A stretch of DNA of 64,000 nucleotides. It comes from Paracoccus maritimus (GTDB lineage: Bacteria; Pseudomonadota; Alphaproteobacteria; Rhodobacterales; Rhodobacteraceae). The translations under genes and the position numbers were made by a program. The notes beneath the pieces are model-generated. The model was not told the DNA's origin. It did no database searches and saw only the letters and a list, made by a program, of their open reading frames with translations. Location of the stretch: positions 186,001 to 250,000 of the forward strand of contig NZ_JANAVZ010000001.1 in the NCBI RefSeq assembly GCF_025195095.1, read 5' to 3'. Position 1 is the stretch's first letter. Each line of letters opens with the position of its first letter. Positions 29,627 through 41,600 of this stretch are shown here, piece after piece.

Positions 29627-32600
29627 ATGCAACGTTTCGTCTGCACAACCGCACGGGGTGCGCTGTTGATGTTTACTTCGCTGGTTCCGCTGGGTGCATA
29701 CGCCCCCGGAACGTTGATGGTGACAGCGCTCGCCATATCGGTCGGCGTCGCCCAGCCCGTCCAGGCACAGACCACGCCCCCCCCGGATCCCTCCGTAACT
29801 TCTGCTGTTGGCGATCCGGTCACGAACCCGGTCACTGGAACCGAGACGACGGTCAGCGCGCTGCTGGTCGATCCGGCGGGCACACCGACAGCCGGCGACA
29901 CGGCCTTCGTCCAGACCGCAGATGGATATACGTTCCTGGTCAAGGCGGCGGGCGAGACGTTCTATAACAGCGACAGCCCGCCCGTCGCCTTCACCATCGG
30001 CAGCATAAGCGGCGGCGACGCCGAGGTCACCAGCCCCGGCGCGACAGGCACGCAGGCTTTTCCGCTGGGACAGACGACGACCGCGTTCAACGATGATTTC
30101 AACAGCACCGGAACGCCCGGAGACCTGACCCCGCCGGTGGATGTCAGCGGTCCGAACGGCGTGCGGCAGGTGGTCTTCGGTCGCGACGGCAGCAATGGAC
30201 GCGCGGGCGCGCTGTTCGTGCCGCCCAGTTCGGGCGGTGACGGGGCGGTGGGACCGACCCAGGTCCAGACACTAAGCAGCGACGTCAACGCGACCTCGAA
30301 TATCGGCTGGGAAATCGGCAGCGTCGGTGGCGCGGGTGGGCGCGGCGGCGATTCCTATCTCAGCTTCTGGGACGGTCGCGATGGCGGCGATGGCGGTGCA
30401 GGCGGTCGGGTGATCGCCACGCAGAGCGCCACCAGCACCATCCAGACCGCCGGAACAAACAACTACGGCATCTTCGCCTACAGCCGCAGCGGCCGCGCCG
30501 GCGACGGCGGCAGCGGCTTCGCGGCGCCCGGCGGCGGCACCGGCGGGCACAGTTCCGACGGCGGTTATGTCACCGTGAACCAGTCTGGCGAAATCTCGAC
30601 CAGCGGCACGAACGCGCATGGCATCTATGCACTCAGCGTCAGCAATAACGGCGGAAACGGCGGCAACCAATGGGGGCTTGTCGGCCAGTCCGGCAGCGGC
30701 GGCTTTGGCGGCGACGGCGGGCAGGTCGATGTGAATACCATGGCCGGTGCCACGATCCTGACGACCGGCGATTTCGCCAACGGCATTCTGGCGCAGTCGA
30801 TCGGCGGCTCGGGCGGGTCGGCGGGGATCAGTGGCAATCTGCTGGTGTCGCTGGTCGGCAGCGCCGACAACGGCGGCAACGCATCTGCGGTCAATGTCAG
30901 CAACGCGGGTGCGATCCAGACCCAGGGCGCGTTGTCGCGCGGGATCATGGCACAGTCCATCGGCGGCGGTGGCGGCGCGGGAGGCACGGCGGCCGGTCTG
31001 GTATCGCTGGCGCTGGGTGGCGTGGGATCGAACGGCGGGTCGGGCGGCGCGGTCAGCGTCACCAATACCGGCACCGGGTCGATCGTCACGACCGGTCTTC
31101 TGTCTGACGGGATCATGGCGCAATCGATCGGTGGCAGCGGCGGGCAGGGCGCGAATGCGTTCGGCCTTGTCGGGATCGGCGGCACCGGGTCGCGCGGCGG
31201 GAGCGGCGCGGCCGTCAGCGTCACCAATCTGGGCCGGATCGAGACAACGGGTGACGGCGCGCGCGGTATCGTCGCGCAATCCATCGGTGGCGGTGGTGGC
31301 GATGGCGGGTCGTCTGCGGGCATGGTCGCCGTCGGCGGAACGGGATCGGGCGGCGGCAGTGGCAACACCGTGACCATCGTCAACGACGGTGTCATCACCA
31401 CGCGCGGCGACGACGCGATGGGCATTCTTGCGCAATCCATCGGCGGTGGCGGCGGAAATGGCGGATCGGCCGGTGCAGTCGGCGCCTTTGTGGGCGTTGC
31501 CGTCGGCGGTGGCGGCGCGGCGGGTGGCGCGGGCGGCACCGCGAATGTCACGCTGTCCGACACGGATGCCAGCCAGCCATCGCAGATCCGGACCGAAGGC
31601 GACCGCGCGACTGGCGTCTTCGTGCAGTCCGTGGGCGGCGGCGGCGGCAATGGCGGCGGCGCGGTGTCGGTGGCCGTGGGCGCGTTCGGCGCCGCCTCGG
31701 TGTCGGTCGGCGGGTCAGGTGGCGCCGGCGGCGCGGGCGGCACGGCAATCCTGACCGGCAGCGGCGATGCCTCGGTCCAGACCGCCGGTGACGACGCCAC
31801 GGGCATCCTGATGCAATCCGTAGGCGGTGGCGGTGGCAATGGCGGCTATTCGGTCGCGGCGGCGGCATCGGGCGGACCGGTTTCCGGATCGCTGGCGGTG
31901 GGCGTTGGCGGATCGGGCGCCGCCGGTGGTGCGGGCGGCGAAGTGCGCGTCGGCACGATCGACGGCGGCGGCAACCTGACCGCGCCCGGATTTTCCGGCA
32001 GCGTGGTCACGACGGGTGATCGCTCGACGGGGATGTTGTTCCAGTCGATCGGCGGTGGCGGCGGCAATGGCGGGCTGGCGGTTGCCGGTTCGGGCGGCGG
32101 CTCGCTGATCTTCTCGGGCAGCGTGTCGGTCGGCGTGGGCGGCTCGGCCTCTGGTGGGGGTGCCGGAGGCCGGGTCCGCGTCTACACCGATTCGAACATC
32201 AACACGGTGGGCGACAGTTCGACCGCGCTGATGGTTCAGTCCATTGGCGGCGGCGGCGGCAATGGCGGTGGCAGCATCGCCGCGGGCGTCAACGGCAGTG
32301 CAGGCGGCGCGGCAGGCATCAATGTCGCGGTCGCGGGCAGCGGTGCTGCGGCGAGCGCGGGCGGTGACGTGAACCTGATCGCGGGCGGCGACCTGATCCG
32401 CACGCGCGGTCGCTTCTCGACTGGCGTTCTGGCGCAATCCGTGGGTGGCGGCGGCGGTAATGGCGGCTATGCGATTGCAGCCGGGGCCGACGGTGCCGGT
32501 GCGGGCGCGGGCAACGTCAATGTCGAGATCGGCGCCTCGGCCGGCGGTGGCGGCGCGGGCGGTGTGGTCGACGCGCGCGTAGACGCCGCCGTGGATACGC

Positions 32601-35600
32601 TTGGCGACGATTCAGGCGCCATCGTGGTGCAGTCCGTGGGCGGCGGTGGCGGCAATGGTGGCTTCGGCATCGCTGCTGGTGCTGCGGGCGGCGGGGCCGG
32701 GGCAGGCAATGTGACTGTGGGGCTGGGCGGTTCAGGCGGGTCGGGCGGCGCGGGCAACACCGTGATCGCGGCCGTGAACGGCGACGTGTCGACCCAGGGC
32801 GACCGGTCTGCGGGCGTTGTCGCGCAGTCCATCGGCGGCGGTGGCGGCAATGGCGGATTTGCCGTGTCGGGCGCGGTCTCTGGTGCGGGCGTCGGCAGCG
32901 GCTCGGTCGCGGTCGGTCTGGGCGGTGGCGCAGGCTCGGGAGGCGCGGGCGGCGCGGTGACCACGACGGTTACTGGCGACGTCACGACCGAGGGAACCGA
33001 TTCGACCGCCATTCTTGCGCAATCCGTCGGCGGCGGTGGCGGCAATGGCGGCTTCAGCGTGGCCGGAACCATTACCGGCAGCGGAACCGGCAGCGGCGCG
33101 GTCAGCGTAGGCCTTGGCGGTGGCGGCGGCGCAGGTGCTGCGGCAGGCGCCGTGACCTTGACCAGCGATGGCGCGGTCTGGACGCAGGGCGACCGGTCGT
33201 CGGGTGTCGTGGCGCAGTCGATCGGCGGCGGCGGCGGCAATGGTGGCTTCAGCGTGGCGGGCTCGGTCGCGGGCGCGGGCGTCGGCGCGGGCACGGTCAG
33301 TGTCGGGCTGGGCGGCAGCGGTGCCGGAGGCGGCGCTGCGGGTGCGGTCGATGCGACCTCGAACGGGACCATCCTGACCTATGGTTTCGCCTCGTCAGGC
33401 TTTGTCGCACAATCCATTGGCGGCGGCGGCGGCAATGGCGGTTTTACGGTCAGTGCGGCCCTGTCGTTTGCTGGCACCGGTGCGGGCAGTGTCGGAGTGG
33501 GACTTGGCGGCAGCGGCGCAGGCGGCGGTGACGGCGCGTCGGTGACCGCAGCGACATCGGCGAATGTCGAAACGCGCGGCGATGCGTCGACCGGCATTCT
33601 GGCCCAATCCATCGGCGGCGGCGGCGGCAATGGCGGCTTCAGCATCACGCCGACGCTGACCGGCGCTGGCGTCGGATCGGGCGCGATCTCGGTCGGGCTG
33701 GGCGGCAGCGGCGCTGGCGGCGGCAATGGCGGCAGCGTCGCTCTGACGGTCGCCAACGGCGTGTTGACGCGGGGCGATCAATCGGCGGCGGTGGTCGCGC
33801 AGTCGGTCGGTGGCGGCGGCGGCAATGGCGGCTTCAACGTCACGGCGGCGGGTACCGGCGCAGGCACGGGTTCGGGTGCCGTCGGCGTCGGGATGGGCGG
33901 GCGCGGTGCCGGTGGCGGCGCTGGCGGGACAGTGACCAGCGATGTGACAGGAAGCCTGACCACGCTTGGCGACAGTTCGGGCGGGCTGGTCGTGCAGTCG
34001 CTTGGCGGCGGTGGCGGCAATGGCGGCATGAATGTTAGCGCGGCGGTCGCGGTCGCGGGCGTGGGATCGGGTGGCGCGTCAGTCGGTCTTGGCGGCGCGG
34101 CGGGCGCGGGCGGCGATGCGGGCACGGTTACATCGTCGCTGACCGGCGATGTCGCGACCGTGGGCATCAACTCGGGCGGCGTGACCGTGCAATCGCTTGG
34201 CGGCGGCGGCGGCAATGGCGGGCTGAACGTCTCGGCCATCCTGACCGGCGCCGGGACCGGATCGGGCGGGGTTTCGGTAGGTCTTGGCGGCAGTGGCGGT
34301 GACGGCGGTGACGGCGCGGCCGCGGACAGCACGGTCACCGGCAATGTCGTGACCTTTGGCGCAAACTCGTCAGGCGTTGTCGTGCAATCCGCGGGCGGCG
34401 GTGGCGGCAATGGCGGCATCAGCGTTTCTGCCGCAGTCAACCTTAGCGGCACCGGAGGCGGTGCGCTGGCCGTGGGCCTTGGCGGCAGCGGCGGCGGCGG
34501 CGGCGATGCGGACACGGCGACCGGGCGGGTGACGGGCGATATCACTACGGTCGGCCTGAACTCTTCGGGCATGGCCGTGCAATCGCTTGGCGGCGGTGGC
34601 GGCAATGGCGGGATCAGCATAGCTGGCGCGCTGAACGCGGCCGGGACGGGCGGCGGCGCGGCCTCGGTCGGGATCGGCGGGTTTGGCGGTGACGGGGGAC
34701 TGGCCTCGGCGGCATCCGGCACGTTGACGGGCGACGTGACGACGCTGGGCGACAGCTCGGGCGGCGTGCTGGTGCAATCGGCCGGTGGCGGCGGTGGCAA
34801 TGGCGGACTCAGCGTGTCCGGCACCGTAAACCTGGCGGGCACTGGCGGCGGCGGTGTGGCCGTCGGGGTCGGGGGCTTTGGTGGCGGCGGCGGCGCTGCC
34901 GGGACGGCGACCGGAGAAGTCACCGGCAACGTGGCGACGGCGGGTACGGATTCCTCGGCCTTCACGGTGCAGTCGCTTGGCGGCGGTGGCGGCAATGGCG
35001 GCCTCAGCGTCGCCGGAACGCTCAGCGCGGCGGGCACGGGGTCTGGCGCGGTGTCGATCGGTGTCGGTGGCTTCGGCGGCGATGGCGGCGCGGCCGCGGC
35101 TGCGTCGGGAACGATGTCGGGCGATATCGTCACCGCCGGGGACCGGTCCGGCGGGGTGCTGGTGCAGTCGGCCGGTGGCGGCGGCGGCAATGGCGGGTTG
35201 AATGTCAGCGGTGCGGTCAGCCTTGCTGGCACGGGTTCGGGCGTTGCGTCGGTCGGGATCGGCGGCGCGGGCGGCGGTGGCGGTGCGGCCGACACGGCCA
35301 CGGGCAGCGTGACCGGAGATGTTGAAACGGCGGGCGTCGATTCCGCCGGAATTACGGTTCAGTCGCTGGGTGGCGGCGGTGGCAATGGCGGGATCAACGT
35401 CTCGGCCAGCCTGACCGCGTCCGGCAGCGGCGGTGGCGGTGCGGCCATTGGGGTCGGCGGTTTCGGAGGCGCCGGTGGGGACGCCGCTGCGGCACAGGCC
35501 AGCGTCGAGGGCGATGTGCTGACCGAGGGGGATCGTTCCGGCGGGGTGCTGGTGCAGTCGGCCGGCGGCGGTGGCGGCAATGGCGGCCTGAGCGTCGCAG

Positions 35601-38600
35601 GTTTCGTCAACCTGTCCGGCAGTGGCGGCGGCGGGGCTTCGATCGGCATCGGCGGCATGGGCGGCGGCGGCGGCAATGCCGGGACGGCCAGCGGCACGAT
35701 GACCGGCAATGTGACCACGGCCGGGGCGGATTCCGCCGGCTATTCCATCCAGTCGCTTGGCGGCGGTGGCGGCAATGGCGGCATCAACGTGTCCGGCACG
35801 CTGAGCGCGACGGGCAGCGGCGGCGGCGGCGCTGCCATTGGCGTGGGTGGCTTTGGCGGCGGTGGCGGCGACGCGGCTTCGGCCTTTGGCGCGCTGACCG
35901 GAGATGTCGCTACGGCGGGCGACCGTTCGGGCGGGGTGCTTGTGCAGTCGCTTGGCGGTGGCGGCGGCAATGGTGGGCTGAATGTCAGCGGTGCGGTCAG
36001 TGTTGCCGGAAGCGGCGGCGGCGCGGCGGCCATCGGCGTCGGCGGCATGGGTGGCGGCGGCGGCGCGGCGGACAGTGCGACCGGCAGCATGAGCGGCAAT
36101 GTCCTGACGCTTGGAAACGATTCGACGGGCATGACCGTGCAATCGCTTGGCGGTGGCGGCGGCAATGGCGGCATCAACGTGTCTGCCGCGATCAGCGCCG
36201 CCAGCAGCGGCAGCGGTGCGGCGGCCATCGGCGTCGGCGGCTTCGGCGGCAGCGGCGGCGATGCGGCCGCAGCCACAGGAACCATGGCTGGTGACGTACG
36301 GACCGAGGGCGACCGCTCGGGCGGTGTGCTTGTGCAGTCGCTTGGCGGCGGCGGCGGCAATGGCGGGCTGAACGTCAGTGGCGCGGTCAGCCTGTCCAGC
36401 CAGTCCAGCGGCGCGGTCGGCCTTGGGATCGGCGGGGCCGGCGGTCTGGGCGGAGCGGGCAGCACCGCGACCGGCCGCGTGACCGGCGACGTGACCACGC
36501 TGGGGGAAAATTCAACGGGCGTGATGGTGCAGTCTGTCGGCGGCGGCGGCGGCAATGGCGGGCTGAATGTCAGCGGCGCGGTCAGCATCGCGGGCAACGG
36601 CAGTGGCGCGGCGGCCATCGGCGTCGGCGGCTTCGGCGGTGGCGGCGGGATCTCGGGCGACGTGACTGGTGCCTATACCGGCACCGCGCTGACCTTCGGG
36701 GACCGCTCGGCCGGGGTTGTGGCACAATCGCTTGGCGGCGGCGGCGGCAATGGCGGCATCAACGTCTCGGCCGGCATTTCGGTCGGGTCCAGCTTCTCGG
36801 GGGCGGTCGGCCTTGGCGTCGGCGGGTTCGGCGGCGGCGGCGGACAGGCCGGTTCGGTCGATCACACGGTCGCGGGCTATGCCCAGACGTCGGGCGACGA
36901 TTCGATTGGCGTTCTCAGCCAGAGCCTTGGCGGCGGTGGCGGCAATGGCGGGCTGAATGTCAGCGGTGCCGTGTCGCTGTCGCGCCAGACCAGCGCGGCG
37001 GTTGGGCTGGGTGTCGGCGGGTTCGGCGGCAGCGGTGCCGATGCCGGCGCCCTGACGGCCTCGACCTATACCGGCGGTGTGCTAACCTTTGGCGACCGCA
37101 GTTCGGGCATCGTCACCCAAAGCCTTGGTGGCGGTGGCGGCAACGGCGGCACCAATGTCACCGGCAGCATCAACCTGACGCAGCAGAACGGCGGCGCGGG
37201 ATCGCTTGGCGTTGGTGGCTTTGGCGGAGGCGGCGGAAATGGCGGCGCGGTGACCAGCACTGTCGCGACCAGTGCCGCGACCGAAAGCTTCCAGACGCGC
37301 GGCGATGACAGCATCGGGGTTCTGGCGCAGTCGGTGGGCGGCGGCGGTGGCGCGGGTGGTCTGAATGTCAGCGGCGCGGTCAGCCTGACCGGCCAGTCAG
37401 GCGCTGCTGTGGCGCTTGGCGTCGGCGGCTTCGGCGGCGCGGGCGGCGACGCGGGAACGGTCGGCCTGGACGTGACCGGCACGGTCGGCACGATGGGCAA
37501 CCGCGCGCATGGCCTGATGGCGCAGTCGCTTGGCGGCGGCGGCGGCACGGGCGGCACGAATATCTCTGGCACGCTGGCGCTGACCAAACCGTCGGGGTCG
37601 AACACAATCTTTTCCATCGCGGCCGGTGTCGGCGGCTTCGGCGGCGGGGGCGGAGATGCCGGTGCGGTCGAACTTGGATATTCGGGCGCGCTGACCGCGC
37701 TGCCGCGCACGGTGAACGGCGACGGCACGATCACGCTGAACCAGACGCAGGGCGCGAACGGCATCGTCGCGCAATCCATCGGCGGCGGCGGCGGCGACGG
37801 CGGTGTGAACGTGACGGCGGGCGTCGCGATCAGCAGCAAGCCCGGCGCGGGCCAGACCGACCGCAGCAAGTCTTATGGCGTGCTGGTCGGTGTGGGCGGC
37901 TTTGGCGGAACGGGCGGCAACGCGGGCACGGTCGGTGTGGACGTGGCCGAAGGCAGCACAATCACCGCGCACGGCACCGGACGCTCGGGCATTCTGGCGC
38001 AGTCGGTCGGCGGCGGCGGCGGCAATGGCGGTCTGAACGTGTCGGGCGGAATCGTGTCCGACACGTCGTTGATCGTGGGTGTCGGTGGCATGGGCGGCAA
38101 TGCCGGACGCGCCGACGATGTGACCGTGACGGCGCGCGCCGATATCGGCGTGACCACCGATCCGGACGATTTCGGCGAACCCGACGATGATAGTTTCGAG
38201 GCCAAGCTGCGCGACATCTTGGGTGATACCATCGTCGATGAAGCCGAAGACATGGTCGATTCAAAGGGTCTCAAGACGCTGTTCGTGGATCTGGGCCTGT
38301 TCAAGGGTGACGAACTGCCGGAATCCGAGGGCTCGGCCGGCCTGCTGGCGCAGTCGATCGGCGGCGGCGGCGGCAATGGCGGCCTGAACGTGTCGGGCGG
38401 CATCGCGCTGAGCAAGGACGGCAAGATCCCGTCGGTGACCTTCGGAATCGGCGGCTTTGGTGGCGCGGCGAATGTCTCGGGCGATGTCCTGGCCGATCAT
38501 GTCGGCACGATCGGTGTCGAAGGCAACTGGAAGCACGGCATCTTCGCGCAATCGGTCGCCGGTGGCGGCGGCAATGGCGGGATGAATGTGAGCGGCCAGC

Positions 38601-41600
38601 TGAACTGGGGCAGTTCCGAAGGCACGGGCGGCGCCACCGATCTCAGCGTCGTGGCGGGGCTGGGCGGCCATGGCGGCGTCGGCGCGGATGCGGGCGATGT
38701 GGATGTGATCTCGGACGGCGATATCGCCACGCGCGGCTATCACGCACGCGGCATCTTCGCGCAATCCATCGGCGGTGGCGGCGGCACGGGCGGCATGAAT
38801 GTCACGGCGGTCGGCACCAAGGACAGCTCTCCGGTGGCGATCGGGGTCGGCGGCTTCGGGGCCAGCGGCGGTGATGCGGGCGATGTCAGCGTGACGCGCG
38901 GCACCGAGACGGCAGCGGCGGGACGGATCGACACCGATGGCGTCGGCGCGCACGGGATCGAGGCCAGCAGCATCGGCGGCGGCGGCGGCGACGCCGGGAT
39001 CAACGCGGTGCTGGGCTTCAGCAAGACGACCGGATCGGGCAGCAATGGCGGCACCGCGGGGGACCGCAAGACGCCCACCAATACCGGTGTCGATGACAGC
39101 GTGATCGCCAATTTCAACTCGGTCCTTGACGAACTTGAAGGCAAGACCAGCACCACCACCCCCAGCGGCGGCAAGCAGGTGAATTCGGCTGTCGTCGCCA
39201 TCGGCGGCTCGGCCGGGAACGCGGGGAATGGCGGGCAGGTCGATGTGACCCATTTCGGCGATGTCGAAACCCGGCAGAACGGCAGTCACGGCGTGTTCGC
39301 GCAATCGCTTGGCGGGGGCGGCGGCAACGCGGCCTTCAATCTGGGCCTGATCTTCGAAACCGGCAACACTGACAAGAACAAGGGCTTCGGCCTTGCCATC
39401 GGCGGTGGCACCGGCGATGGCGGCTCGGGCGGCGATGTCGCCGTCGCCAATACCGGCGACGTGGACACCCATGGCGATGACGCGCACGGCATCTTTGCGC
39501 AGTCGGTCGGCGGCGGCGGCGGCAATGCCGGCTATACCTCGCTGACCAATGGCGGCGAGGGCGGCAATGTCGCGATCCAGATCGGCCGCACCGGCGGAAC
39601 GGGCGGCACCGCGGGCGATGTCATCGCCAGCAGCGATGGGGACGTGGTGACGCGCGGCGCCCGTTCGCACGGGCTGTTCGCGCAGTCGATCGGCAATGGC
39701 GGCGGCAATTCCAGCGCGACCTCGGTTTCGCTGACCACGCCCAAGACGAACGACAAGAAGGGCACGACCTTCAAGCTGAGCGTTGGCCTTGAAGGCGGAG
39801 AAGGCGGCGCGTCCGGTAATGTCACGGCCGGAGCGGACGGTCTGATCTATACGATGGGCGATGATTCCCACGGCGTCTTTGCGCAATCGGTGGGCGGCGG
39901 CGGCGGCACCGGCGGTGGCGCGGGCGGTGCGGCGGGTGCGGGCACCTCCTATTCGTTGAATATCGGCGGCAGCGGCGGCACCGGCGGCGTATCCGGCACG
40001 GTCGATGTGACCAGCACGGCCCGGATTGCGACCGAAGGTGCGCGCGCCACCGCCATCATGGCACAATCCGTGGGTGGGGCGGGCGGCACCGGCGGCTATG
40101 TGAAAAGCGGTACCACGGCGCTCAGCATCGCCAAGAACCTGATCAAGGGGGCCGAGATCGGCACCACCGCCTCGATCAATATCGGCGGCAGCGGCGGTGA
40201 GGGCATGACCTCGGACGACGTGACGGTGGACAGCGGCGGGATCGTGACGACCCTGGGCGAATCCGCGCATGGGATCTTTGCGCAGTCGGTCGGCGGCGGT
40301 GGCGGCATGGGCGGTCTGGTGGACAACACCATCGTCAATCTGCGCTCGACCATCGCGACGACCGCCACGCTGTCGATCGGCGGCAGCGGCGGCACCGGCG
40401 CGGTGTCGGGCGATGTCGACGTCACCAACCGCAGCACGATCATCACCTCGGGCAAGAAATCCGCAGGCATCCTTGCGATGGCCGTGGGCGGCGGCGGTGG
40501 CGACGCGCAATATGTGCGCAACATCATCGCCGGGCCGAATGCCGACAACAGTTCCCGCAATGCGCTGCTGATCGGCGGCTCGGGCGGGACGGGCGCGGCA
40601 GGCGGCGCGGTCAGCGTGGCCAACATCTCGGGCGCGCGCATCCAGACCTCTGGCGCGGAAAGCCACGGCATCTTCGCGCAATCGGTGGGCGGCGGCGGCG
40701 GCAACGGCAGCGATGTCCTGTCGGTATCGGTCAGCCGTCCCGGCAGCACCGCCAAGGTCAGGCAGCAGGGTCTGCAATTGGGGATCGGCGGTTCGGGTGG
40801 CACCGGCGGCACCGGCGGCGCGGTCGATGTCCGCAATGACGGGGTGATCGTCACGACGGGCGCGGCTGCACATGGCGTGCTGGCACAGTCTGTCGGCGGC
40901 GGCGGCGGCAATGGCGGCTATTCGATCACCGGCACCGCGACCCTGCAGAAGGGGACGTCTTCGGATCCGACCATGGCACTGAATGTCGGCGGCTCGGGCG
41001 GCAGCGGCAATGCGTCGGGCGCGGTCAGCGTCACGAATGGCGGGCAGATCGACGTCGCGGGCGACGGCGCCTATGGCGTGCTGGCGCAATCCGTCGGCGG
41101 CGGCGGTGGCAATGGCGGCATGGCCATAGCGCTGTCGCTGAACGACCTGGCTGCACAGGCCAAGGGGCAATCCTATACCAAGCTGGCCGTGGGTGGCGCG
41201 GGCGGCGACGGTGCGGATGGCGGCGATGTCACCGTCACCCACAGCGGCATGATCACCGTGCGTGGCGACAACGCTTATGGCATCTTCGCGCAGTCGGTCG
41301 GCGGTGCGGGCGGCAATGCAGGGCTGTCGATCTCGACCCCCGTGGCGATGGCGGCGGACTATGTCATCTCGACCCTTCTGGGCGCACGCACCGGAACCGA
41401 CGGGACGGCGGGCACGGTTACCGTGAACAGCACCGGCGATATCGTCGTGCTGGGCGCGAACAGCCAAGCGATCCTCAGCCAGTCGGTGAATGGCGGCGGT
41501 GGCAACGTCCAGACCTTCCTGGACTTCACCAAGACCGAGGCTGCGTCGGCGCGGGCCTTGGCGGCGGCACCCGAGACCGGCCCCGATGTCGGTGTCACCA

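Noticed and set aside
29497..29967. Small overlapping frames at the start of the giant gene (29539-29967 plus, 29497-29943 minus)
   Set aside because: They overlap the signal peptide and leader without ribosome sites or recognisable protein sequence, and codon use favours the long frame.
32405..37110. CRISPR array or non-coding satellite
   Set aside because: The 195-bp period is in frame, units differ by codon-level substitutions, there are no constant short repeats with unique spacers, and the whole is one continuous coding frame.
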